From: a virus
Virus record (IMG/VR): IMGVR_UViG_3300010430_000007
Location: 62,001 to 126,000 of that record
Reading direction: 5' to 3' (one strand)
Length of the DNA: 64,000 nt
Notes under the pieces: model-generated
What the model was told of the DNA's origin: nothing
Databases searched by the model: none
What the model saw: only the letters and a program-made list of their open reading frames with translations
Shown: positions 42,401 through 48,147 of the stretch, one piece after another
Numbering within the stretch: the first letter of the stretch is position 1
Layout: the number at the start of each line of letters is the position of its first letter
Position numbers and translations under genes: made by a program

Positions 42401-42507
42401 TAACTGCTAATGACCACTTTAGATTAAAGCTGATTCGTGACCCTGCTGATGTTGGAGATACCATGAGTGGAGATGCAGAGTTGCTCAAAATAAGTGTTAG
42501 GGTGTGA
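39466..42507 (+). CDS. Large tail fibre-type protein (1013 aa)
   Basis: AAGGTG precedes the ATG (MNTSKTIGLILAFLEANGVP). The middle contains the fibre-typical TQQSIKAYVDNKVTSGMTYK and GGYDASTNTP followed by VIGDFYTVTVAGTFF, common to phage side-tail fibres. A further HYHLTLAQQ-like segment (EYYHLTLAQQTGLTDGGETT) and LHSHPNGDAGG are also fibre repeats. The C-terminal 150 residues form a beta domain. It probably makes the receptor-contacting fibre. The stop is TGA. Confidence 0.75.
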   Translation: MNTSKTIGLILAFLEANGVPSNILIEVSEYLGDGNTQSLEDGNWKIEIVGDFLKFFRRETGTWVERASFGSSVTTDRFIIEDTAGSVVFIDSLGGTNTLLKPSIDEVGAVLGNPTGRVALIHNGELFSVEFDDTTILEDQVQTSTAQFETGTDFEYEFVTTRVESLITGEISLANIPVGTTARVSLLSTDDVLLTENVSEFDFNQGNGEPVSNGLNEIPLRESLALSQGFNFKVRLQLSNSGDIQGDIVDLGDGLGTRFVSYLVIDYYLGEQQNIITNKDDNTSGFDFVLDEDNLGSNSDTKVATQQSIKAYVDNKVTSGMTYKGGYDASTNTPNLEIAPTGVVIGDFYTVTVAGTFFSKDVEIGDALIAEIDDPSVEGDWTILLRHLDAVSIKNLYESNPDTNAFTDSYQSQVDANTLKVTNATHTGEVTGATGLTVNPTAISNKPLAEASGDMEILVNDAGTLKKINASEFTDGDDETKEPTGFLLDSTTGEIDLTSSELLFVNGTRTFTIQPKAPETEFSVIQNGKKYTFSSAQNIVIDDTEGMHFLYFDDGVLTKTTMFDANIIYSKVFITAIYWDKTNQQQIYFGEERHGCKMDGHTHARIHQGDGTLYLFGLGLNAFNIGNGDLNIHAQFGADSGQIKDEDILLDLSSIASTVGLPVYYKLGASGDWRREFNSGYSVLNSGTVDDRLVWNEFTGGAWQKTEVTQGDFVLCHIFATNDIDYPFISVMGQNEYGNVSSARQGAIDEINTLITEGLPFAEFVAVGTVIFQTRTTYANAINARIVQTDTGEDYVDWRGRGISPSGGLNVNHNSLAGLQGGAVDEYYHLTLAQQTGLTDGGETTLHSHPNGDAGGFTLHFDANDAIYNINHRATASSRNGHPIIKFSDADADGVTFGDTIPNAYGAETITVDIDWVAETATSGAVSWFVSFEHNAPNDNDIDSDSYATAKSGTSTTNVTNGKITRTSITFTQVEADGVTANDHFRLKLIRDPADVGDTMSGDAELLKISVRV

Positions 42508-42511
42508 TACT

Positions 42512-43165
42512 ATGTCTAGAAATTTTAATGGTACTACATCTGATTATTTAAACGCTGGTACTTCACCATACTTAAATTTTACAGCTCATATGACTGCATC
42601 TATTTGGGTAAGAAAACAAACTAGTGCAGGTTCAAAAATATTTGGCAAATGGCATGACAGTATAGGACAACAATGGCTTATACAATTAGGTAGTTCCGAC
42701 TTATTATACGCATTGTATATAGATGGAGCTGGAGTAAAGATTTTAAACTCAAATCCCAATGTATTATCTCTTAATGTATGGCAACATATAGCAGTAACAT
42801 ATGATGGTTTAGCTATGAAAATTTATGTAGATGGAGCACTACAGGGAACACGTTCTCAATCCGGAGACATTATCAGCAGACCATCAACTAATCTCACATT
42901 TGGAATAGGTTCAAATTTGGATTCGCCATTTGAGGGAGACCTTGGACATTCTGCTTTATGGGATGTTAGTCTAAGTGATTATGAGATTGTGTCACTATCT
43001 AATGGAATAAATCCATTACAAATAAGAACAAATAATTTATTAGAATACTGGGCTATTAACGGGCGAAGCCCAGAGCCGGGGATTGTGCATGAGTGTGATG
43101 CCGTTGTAAATGGAACAATTGTATCAAACGAACCACCAATACCAAACAGTATAAAGAGTCCATAA
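42512..43165 (+). CDS. LamG/concanavalin-like lectin protein (217 aa)
   Basis: The start MSRNFNGTTSDYLNAGTSPY is preceded by GGGTG. The pattern FTAHMTASIWVRK, WLIQLG, VWQHIAVTYDGLAMKIYVDG and LTFGIG defines a LamG-type beta-sandwich that binds sugars. Encoded after the fibre gene, it may be a receptor-binding tip. It ends the late transcript before a new promoter. Confidence 0.8.
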   Translation: MSRNFNGTTSDYLNAGTSPYLNFTAHMTASIWVRKQTSAGSKIFGKWHDSIGQQWLIQLGSSDLLYALYIDGAGVKILNSNPNVLSLNVWQHIAVTYDGLAMKIYVDGALQGTRSQSGDIISRPSTNLTFGIGSNLDSPFEGDLGHSALWDVSLSDYEIVSLSNGINPLQIRTNNLLEYWAINGRSPEPGIVHECDAVVNGTIVSNEPPIPNSIKSP

Positions 43166-43203
43166 AGGAACAATTAAAATGAAATAAAATTTTAAATAAA
43201 TGC

Positions 43204-43232
43204 TTGACAAATCTCAATTCCTATGATATATT
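43204..43232 (+). promoter_or_regulatory. Rightward sigma-70-type promoter
   Basis: TTGACA (43204-43209), 17-base spacer, TATATT (43227-43232), opening the membrane-protein cluster at 43275. Confidence 0.75.
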
Positions 43233-43274
43233 ATGTATAAACGAATATGTTTTATATTATAGGAGGAGAGATTT

Positions 43275-43670
43275 ATGAAAATCAATAAGGAAAGAAATGC
43301 AGTTTCAAATACATTAATGTTTATATTTGGAACCATAGTATTAGTAGCAATGGTAGTAGTTGGTAATGTTTATTCTAAAAATGGTGTTTTTGAAATCAAT
43401 AGTAGTATTGAAAAATTATCATCATTCATTGCGTTGTCTATACTGTTAGTAATTGTGCTTGGAGTATACCAATCTATTGTATCAACAGTATTGTTGAATA
43501 GAGTAGAGGCATCAGCAAGAAGAAGTGAAAACTTAGTAGAGGCATTGAGCGATACGGTTAATATTTTCTTTAAGACATATCTTAGAAAAGAGAAAAGTGT
43601 CCAAGAATCTATCAAAGAAATCAAAGAGACTTTAGACAAAGTCGGAATCGAGGATGATAGGTTATGTTAG
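43275..43670 (+). CDS. Two-helix membrane protein (131 aa)
   Basis: AGGAGGAG precedes the ATG. Two transmembrane helices (LMFIFGTIVLVAMVVVGNVY and FIALSILLVIVLGVYQSIVS) are followed by a charged C-terminal helix. Holin or membrane anchor are options. Its end overlaps the 43664 gene by seven bases. Confidence 0.65.
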   Translation: MKINKERNAVSNTLMFIFGTIVLVAMVVVGNVYSKNGVFEINSSIEKLSSFIALSILLVIVLGVYQSIVSTVLLNRVEASARRSENLVEALSDTVNIFFKTYLRKEKSVQESIKEIKETLDKVGIEDDRLC

Positions 43671-44161
43671 AGATGTTTTTAACTTGGTTGCTACTCAATG
43701 TTCCAGAAGGTGCCTTGGTTACTAATTTAATGTTTAGAGAATACGGATATAAAGAAAATAGAATTGATTATTTAATTGCAACTATATTTTCATCAGCTAT
43801 AATCTTTATAGTTCCAGAGGTTATAACAAATGACATGCTTTATATGCCAGTATTAATTGTAATGATTAGCTTTATGTTTTATAATGGATATAAAATTTCA
43901 ATTAAACGCTCAATTTATTCAAGTATACAACTAATGATTATTACAGGTATTGCTCAAATTCCATTGATGTATGTTTTAAATTGTACAATTGGATTAAATG
44001 AATATTTTCAATTAGATACGATATCTAAGTTTATTATAATGATGCCGTCTAGATTTGTTGAATTTGTAATATTAAAAAAACTATTAAAAGGGGAAATTAA
44101 AATGAAAAAAGTATGGTTACTAGGAAAATCAACAAGAAGAAACAGAGGAGAGAAGGCATAA
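43664..44161 (+). CDS. AgrC sensor-domain-like membrane protein without kinase (165 aa)
   Basis: The product starts MLEMFLTWLLLNVPEGALVT and has about four transmembrane helices. The NVPEGALVTNLMFREYGYKE start resembles the membrane sensor part of AgrC-type kinases, where a Pro-Glu pair opens the first helix, but no kinase follows. The final 19 residues, MKKVWLLGKSTRRNRGEKA, are preceded by AAAAGGGG and can also be made alone from the ATG at 44102. Followed by an AgrB-like gene. Assignment is tentative. Confidence 0.5.
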   Translation: MLEMFLTWLLLNVPEGALVTNLMFREYGYKENRIDYLIATIFSSAIIFIVPEVITNDMLYMPVLIVMISFMFYNGYKISIKRSIYSSIQLMIITGIAQIPLMYVLNCTIGLNEYFQLDTISKFIIMMPSRFVEFVILKKLLKGEIKMKKVWLLGKSTRRNRGEKA

Positions 44162-44177
44162 GCCTTCTTTTCTTATG
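44145..44177 (+). promoter_or_regulatory. Hairpin-spaced ribosome site or terminator
   Basis: GAGGAG (44145-44150) is followed at once by the stem AGAAGGC-ATAA-GCCTTCT (44151-44168), then TTTCTT and ATG (44175). Linear spacing is far too long, but the folded hairpin would bring the site six bases from the ATG. The same stem plus T-run also looks like a terminator. Confidence 0.55.
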
Positions 44178-44600
44178 TATTGGAGAATTTCAGATGCTAT
44201 ATTAAATTGCCTAAACATAGCCGATGATGAAAAAGGAAAAGATATGGATGAAATTATTAGACTGGTATTGCATATATTTGTATCGTCTTTAATGATATTG
44301 TTTATATCTTTTAAATTAAATTGTATATACACAACAATATTTAGTGTGATTATATACCAGTTCACAAGATTTGCGATTGAAGAAGATATATTCTTTGACT
44401 TTAGTTCATATGAGAAATGTGGATTGTTTTCAACACTAATATTCTGCACAATTGGATTTGTTTCCAATTTACCAATAGGTGATTTTTACACATGTCTAGC
44501 TACGAGTGGAATTTTAACAATTGGGTTCATATGTATGTCTACGACAAATATTGGAAAAAATATTTTGAAATTTATGGATAATCTCTTGACAATTAAGTAA
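44175..44600 (+). CDS. AgrB-like membrane protein with altered active site (141 aa)
   Basis: MYWRISDAILNCLNIADDEK, then KDMDEIIRLVLHIFVSSLMI, parallels the N-terminus of AgrB peptidases, and FFDFSSYEKCGLFSTLIF parallels their catalytic segment (YHASSYLKC in active members). The cysteine is kept, while the catalytic histidine position is Asp or Phe. AgrB cuts the AgrD signal precursor; this copy may be inactive or changed in function. An alternative start is the ATG at 44244 behind AAAGGAAAA. Confidence 0.5.
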   Translation: MYWRISDAILNCLNIADDEKGKDMDEIIRLVLHIFVSSLMILFISFKLNCIYTTIFSVIIYQFTRFAIEEDIFFDFSSYEKCGLFSTLIFCTIGFVSNLPIGDFYTCLATSGILTIGFICMSTTNIGKNILKFMDNLLTIK

Positions 44601-44614
44601 TATTATGCTAACAT
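44586..44614 (+). promoter_or_regulatory. Rightward promoter within the end of the AgrB-like gene
   Basis: TTGACA (44586-44591), 17-base spacer, TAACAT (44609-44614), ahead of the 44643 gene. Confidence 0.65.
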
Positions 44615-44642
44615 TGTCTTATAAGATGATGGGAGGGATAAT

Positions 44643-45038
44643 ATGAAAAAGAATTTTGTTAGGTTGTTATTCGTATTCACAATACTGTCTTCTGTGTTTA
44701 TATTCTTTAACATAGGCATAGAAGCAGGTATTGATGTTGAGTTTTGGAAACACGAGACGCAAACTTTAGAAAGAGTAGGGGAGGTTTTGTCGTCAAGGGT
44801 TATTGAACACATGGACTCTACTGGAAGGATTGTAAATAAGACAGAAGCTGAACTGTATGCAATAAAGAAATCTATGTGCGTATTTATATTTATGTTAAGT
44901 ATACAATTTTTAGTAATATACGAAGTAAAAGTAAGTGGCAAAAAACTTTCAAGAGAAATTGCCGATGGTGCGGATAGCACAAATAAAATCATGTTTAATT
45001 TATTTAAAAGAATCGGCGGTGGTCGTGATGAGAGATAG
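44643..45038 (+). CDS. Two-helix membrane protein (131 aa)
   Basis: GGGAGGG precedes the ATG. Membrane helices near residues 6-26 (VRLLFVFTILSSVFIFFNIG) and 78-95 (SMCVFIFMLSIQFLVIYEV) bracket a charged soluble loop of 50 residues, presumably outside the cell. The layout matches that of the 43275 protein. Unknown function; lysis or exclusion are options. Confidence 0.6.
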   Translation: MKKNFVRLLFVFTILSSVFIFFNIGIEAGIDVEFWKHETQTLERVGEVLSSRVIEHMDSTGRIVNKTEAELYAIKKSMCVFIFMLSIQFLVIYEVKVSGKKLSREIADGADSTNKIMFNLFKRIGGGRDER

Positions 45039-45480
45039 AGAGAGTAGAGTGATGAGAAAAATATCAAACAATCTTGAATACATTACAGACTTATTTGAAA
45101 GTGTACACGAAAAACATTCAATCGAAATAACAGAGCAAAATGAGATAAAGTGGGGAGAAGATTTGGGGATATCGTTATTTAGAGCTGGCGAATCTGTTGT
45201 GTTGTGTTATAATGAAATCAGTGATGAATATGAAATATACCATCAAAATAAAGCAAGTAATAAAGGTGGTACGAAGCAACACTATCACCTACAATTTAAA
45301 AATCCTCAACTTCCTAAAGTGATATCAAACATGATAACATTACATTTTGACTATTCTAAACAAATTAAGAAAAAGAAGAAAAAGTTGAGTGGTTTCGACA
45401 TATTAAAACAGGAAAAAGAGAAGGAATTAGAAAGAAAAAGAGAGAAGAGGAAACTTAAAGAGTGGAAGAACAAGACGTAG
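45028..45480 (+). CDS. Hypothetical basic protein (150 aa)
   Basis: The start MRDRESRVMRKISNNLEYIT overlaps the previous gene by 11 bases; an ATG eight codons on is an alternative. The C-terminal 40 residues are extremely Lys/Arg/Glu-rich (EKEKELERKREKRKLKEWKN). A terminator closes the unit. No family is recognised. Confidence 0.55.
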   Translation: MRDRESRVMRKISNNLEYITDLFESVHEKHSIEITEQNEIKWGEDLGISLFRAGESVVLCYNEISDEYEIYHQNKASNKGGTKQHYHLQFKNPQLPKVISNMITLHFDYSKQIKKKKKKLSGFDILKQEKEKELERKREKRKLKEWKNKT

Positions 45481-45499
45481 TTAACTCTGCGTCTTTTAC
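45472..45499 (+). terminator. Rho-independent terminator
   Basis: AAGACG (45472-45477) and CGTCTT (45490-45495) followed by TTACT, overlapping the end of the 45028 gene. Confidence 0.7.
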
Positions 45500-45554
45500 T
45501 ATATATTGATAAACACCATGAAATGGGTATTTTATTGTAAAGGAGGAATTGCGA

Positions 45555-45587
45555 ATGACAGATTTTATGTCAGAAATTAAAACATAG
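45555..45587 (+). CDS. Leader peptide upstream of the recombinase (10 aa)
   Basis: AAGGAGG six bases before ATG gives MTDFMSEIKT and a TAG that overlaps the GGAGG of the recombinase gene 14 bases ahead of its ATG. The strong site and coupling suggest a translated leader; a decayed gene start is the alternative. Confidence 0.5.
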   Translation: MTDFMSEIKT

Positions 45588-45601
45588 GAGGAATTTGATA
45601 T

Positions 45602-46624
45602 ATGAGCAAAGATTATGATAAGCATATGTTGAGAGAAAGAGCAGAGAGAGCACCTGATATCACTGATGAAATGTGGTCGCAGGTATCAGAACACAATAGA
45701 ATGATTGTAGACGAATTCTTTGAATCTAGTTCTCATCTATCTAAAACAAGTATCTCACAATATAAATCAGCATTGAGAATATTCTTTTGGTGGGTACATG
45801 TAAAACTAAAAGACAAACCAATGTATAATATTAAAAAGAGGGATTTCTTAAAATATGTTTCTCATTTAAAAGATAAAGGATTTTCATCAAGTGGATTAAA
45901 ACTAAAGAAGTCTGCTGTAAGTAGTTTATGTAACTTTATAGAAAATGTATTATCTGATGACGAGGAATTTAAAGAGTATGAAAAGTTTAGAAATTTCTGT
46001 AGAGGCTTACCAGCTCAGTCTTCAAATGTAGTTTATGAAAAGATTCCAATGACAAGAGAAGAATATGATAAAGTTATGGAGTACTTAAAAGAAAAAGAAG
46101 ACTATTTAGGAATGGCTTTTCACGCTACATCATTTAATGTTGGTGGTAGAAGAAATGAGATTAGAAACCTCAAGAGTGAAATCGCAACTTATGAAAATGA
46201 AAAAGATAGTGAAGGAAATGAATTGCCGTTTGTATTATCTCATATAGTTTATGGCAAAGGTAGAGATGGCGGAAAGCCATTAAAGTTTATGATTAATAAT
46301 GAGGCTATGGAATACATTAGACTATGGTTAGAACAACGTAGGTATGAGAATGAGTATATATTTACAGTTAAATATGCAGGAAACAATAGTCAGATTGGAC
46401 TTAGTTGGGCAAATAATTTCTGTCAGAATATAGTCTCGATTGTACTAGACCGTAGATTTACAATGCATAACTACAAAGCATCTGCAATTACTCACTTACT
46501 TGAACAAGGTGTTGACATGAAAGCCGTATCTAAATATGTGGCCCACCACGAAAACTCTGCAACCACTGAGAAATTCTACGACCTTCGAAGTGACGAAGAA
46601 GAAAAGAATAGTATTTTTAAATAA
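45602..46624 (+). CDS. Tyrosine recombinase (340 aa)
   Basis: GGAGGAA precedes the ATG. The N-terminal 135 residues form a SAM-like core-binding domain (LSKTSISQYKSALRIFFWWV). In the catalytic domain, GGRRNE supplies Arg183, GKGRDGGK the beta-hairpin lysine near 217-219, HNYK the box II His289, VAHH His315, and EKFYD the nucleophile Tyr326. The second active-site arginine of HxxR is Lys292. The enzyme could integrate the phage or resolve genome dimers. Its place in the late tail region, with no attachment site recognised, favours a resolvase-like role; that is inference. Confidence 0.8.
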   Translation: MSKDYDKHMLRERAERAPDITDEMWSQVSEHNRMIVDEFFESSSHLSKTSISQYKSALRIFFWWVHVKLKDKPMYNIKKRDFLKYVSHLKDKGFSSSGLKLKKSAVSSLCNFIENVLSDDEEFKEYEKFRNFCRGLPAQSSNVVYEKIPMTREEYDKVMEYLKEKEDYLGMAFHATSFNVGGRRNEIRNLKSEIATYENEKDSEGNELPFVLSHIVYGKGRDGGKPLKFMINNEAMEYIRLWLEQRRYENEYIFTVKYAGNNSQIGLSWANNFCQNIVSIVLDRRFTMHNYKASAITHLLEQGVDMKAVSKYVAHHENSATTEKFYDLRSDEEEKNSIFK

Positions 46625-46628
46625 ACGC

Positions 46629-46657
46629 TTGACAACTTCAATAAAATATGCTAATAT
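46629..46657 (+). promoter_or_regulatory. Rightward promoter, first of two
   Basis: TTGACA (46629-46634), 17-base spacer, TAATAT (46652-46657), five bases after the recombinase stop. Confidence 0.75.
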
Positions 46658-46723
46658 AATATTGTACTTAAAACACCGCTTGAAGAGCCACGAAAATTAA
46701 TTAAAATAATTTTGATAAAAGTG

Positions 46724-46752
46724 TTGACAAGTGGAAATAAGTATGATATAGT
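46724..46752 (+). promoter_or_regulatory. Rightward promoter for structured RNA region
   Basis: TTGACA (46724-46729), 17-base spacer, TATAGT (46747-46752). Transcription should begin near 46759, directly into the structured RNA. Confidence 0.7.
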
Positions 46753-46759
46753 ATAAGAG

Positions 46760-46980
46760 AGTTAAATATGAGCCTAACTGGTGGGCGATTAAATGCACGA
46801 GTCTGACTTGACTGAATCAAGAGTAGGAGTTTATAGTGGTGTCTCTGAAAATAAAAACCACTTACCAAGTAGACACCGACACCTCTCAACGAAGTGCAAC
46901 AAGGGTACACTTAACATTCTAGAAAGTGGAGTGCGGTTGTTATGACTTTCCAACTAGGTCTTTTAGTAAAGTCGAAATAT
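46760..46980 (+). ncRNA. Structured leader RNA with mutually exclusive helices
   Basis: No open frame is credible. Helices visible: AGTGGT (46835-46840) with ACCACT (46857-46862); GGTGTCT (46838-46844) with AGACACC (46871-46877), which shares three bases with the first and so excludes it; AAGTG with CACTT (about 46892-46912); and CTAG-A-AAGT with ACTTT (about 46919-46955). This is the layout of a switching RNA. No known class is recognised. Confidence 0.5.
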
Positions 46981-46982
46981 AT

Positions 46983-47102
46983 GTAAGTGACGCAACGTGT
47001 GTTCGATTCACATGGGTATGAGAATACAACTGGAGTAAATTGCAAGGGTGACGTAAGCAGATATGCGATATAGGTGAGTTCGATTCTCATCCACTTACAC
47101 CA
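46983..47102 (+). ncRNA. tRNA-like element, unresolved fold
   Basis: The 5' seven bases GTAAGTG pair perfectly with CACTTAC near the 3' end, followed by ACCA, exactly as in a tRNA acceptor. Two T-arm-like hairpins with identical TTCGATT loops are present: CGTGTG/CACATG (46996-47014) and GGTGAG/CTCATC (47074-47091). The latter is next to the acceptor, as a T-arm should be. The element is 120 nt and I could not place an anticodon arm, so it is not a standard tRNA. Confidence 0.5.
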
Positions 47103-47170
47103 ATCCGAGAGGATAAAGTTTACGTAGACAGATAGACAATTAGAAAGATAGTAGAAAAGGAGAATGAATT

Positions 47171-47569
47171 ATGATTATTAAGTATTACAATAACGGATGG
47201 AATTACATTGACAATGTTGAAGATGTGAAATGGATTAATAAGACAGTTGAGTTAACTGAAGAGCTGAGTGGTCAAAAACAAGTTCAAGGTAGAATTTATG
47301 TGACTAAAGGCGATATGGATGCATTCGAGAACAGAATCCACGGAGACGTTGAGTTTCAGTTGGAGAAGTATAATAAAATTGTAGTACCGTTTCATCATGT
47401 AAATATGCAAATTGATTATGATGATTTGAAAAGAGTATTGAAACAAGATAAACATGCGTACATTAGACTATTAGTATATAGAAAAGGTATGGACACTTTT
47501 GTATTGGCTTTTAGTCATGCAGGATATTTACTGAATGATAATGGTAAAACTGTAGAAACGATAAAATAG
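47171..47569 (+). CDS. Hypothetical protein (132 aa)
   Basis: AAAGGAG precedes the ATG. The protein (MIIKYYNNGWNYIDNVEDVK) alternates beta strands and one helix and has no cysteine motif. It is embedded between structured RNAs on the same transcript. Function is unknown. Confidence 0.6.
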   Translation: MIIKYYNNGWNYIDNVEDVKWINKTVELTEELSGQKQVQGRIYVTKGDMDAFENRIHGDVEFQLEKYNKIVVPFHHVNMQIDYDDLKRVLKQDKHAYIRLLVYRKGMDTFVLAFSHAGYLLNDNGKTVETIK

Positions 47570-47615
47570 TCATTTCATCCAAAACTCCGCTTTGATTATG
47601 TGTGAGTGGTAAGAT

Positions 47616-47823
47616 GGGAAATAGGGTGTCAAGTAGTTTTAATGCTTGTGTAATTCCCAACCAGTGCTGATACTTAAATGGACGGCTGAAAAACTGGTCT
47701 ATAAGTTTATTTCTACAGGACAGAAAATGTAGCCGTGGAAAGTTTAGAGTAGACTTGTTGTCTGTAGCGAACAAAACAGACAGGTGAGGCACTTCATCTA
47801 GATGGGGAGAAATCTCAAGTGCC
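47616..47823 (+). ncRNA. Highly structured RNA with pseudoknot
   Basis: Five perfect helices occur within 208 nt: GGGAA/TTCCC (47616-47620, 47654-47658) around CAAG/CTTG; ACCAGT/ACTGGT (47660-47665, 47693-47698); ACGGCT/AGCCGT (47682-47687, 47731-47736), interleaved with the previous pair as a pseudoknot; TGTCTGT/ACAGACA (47759-47765, 47776-47782); GGCACTT/AAGTGCC (47788-47794, 47817-47823). There is no ORF. It ends eight bases before a tRNA. It lacks the P7-P8-P9 order of a group I intron. Confidence 0.65.
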
Positions 47824-47831
47824 GTTTATAT

Positions 47832-47908
47832 GCAGGATTAGCATAGTTGGTTAATGCAGACGGCTTATATCCGTAAGAGGAGTGGTTCAATTCCACTATC
47901 CTGTACCA
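47832..47908 (+). tRNA. tRNA-Ile(UAU), CCA encoded
   Basis: Full cloverleaf: acceptor GCAGGAT/ATCCTGT (first pair G-U), D-arm GCAT/ATGC, anticodon arm ACGG/CCGT with loop CTTATAT (U33, anticodon UAU at 34-36, A37), T-arm AGTGG-TTCAATT-CCACT, discriminator A, then CCA. The first anticodon-stem pair is G-A mismatched. Anticodon UAU reads AUA, a codon abundant in this phage. Bacteria normally read AUA with a lysidine-modified CAU tRNA, so a UAU-type tRNA-Ile is uncommon. Confidence 0.85.
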
Positions 47909-47929
47909 AATTTTACAGTATATCATAGA

Positions 47930-48110
47930 CCAACAGTTATAATGGTGTTATACCATACCTCCTCTAAACCAGTCAGTCTCATAGCTGACTGGGACTGTTG
48001 GGTAATCGCTTAAGGTTGTGACTTGGTGGAGTTGTGAGTTTAGGTGTGTATATGAATAGGGTAGCTCCCGACAAGAATAGTAAACCTTAACTATTCTTTC
48101 ATATGCGTTT
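47930..48110 (+). other. Hairpin-rich gap after the tRNA
   Basis: ATGGT/ACCAT, then CCAGTCAG/CTGACTGG (perfect 8-bp stem, about 47979-48000), then AGAATAGT/ACTATTCT (about 48076-48099) followed by TTTC, a terminator-like end. No ORF. The role may be processing of the tRNA transcript or a leader of the 48148 gene. Confidence 0.5.
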
Positions 48111-48147
48111 TAAATAAGGTGAATACTGAAAAGGTGAGTGATTAATC

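Noticed and set aside
34667-42507. Genome-wide use of TGA as Trp (Mollicutes code), suggested by the split 48148-50799 frame.
   Set aside because: TGA acts as stop in several intact genes, including an ATGA overlap at 34667-34670 and ends at 36743, 38542 and 42505. Reading through would add short out-of-context tails.
46983-47102. Selenocysteine or UGA-suppressor tRNA to explain the TGA codons.
   Set aside because: No anticodon arm and no UCA anticodon loop can be placed. Only the acceptor/T-arm half is tRNA-like.
46629-47170. Attachment site (attP) next to the recombinase.
   Set aside because: No identifiable core repeat or tRNA 3'-end identity to a host gene can be shown from this window alone.
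47570-47831. A second group I intron next to the tRNA.
   Set aside because: Many helices are present, but the P7-P8-P7'-P9 order and splice-site bases are missing, and both flanks are intergenic.
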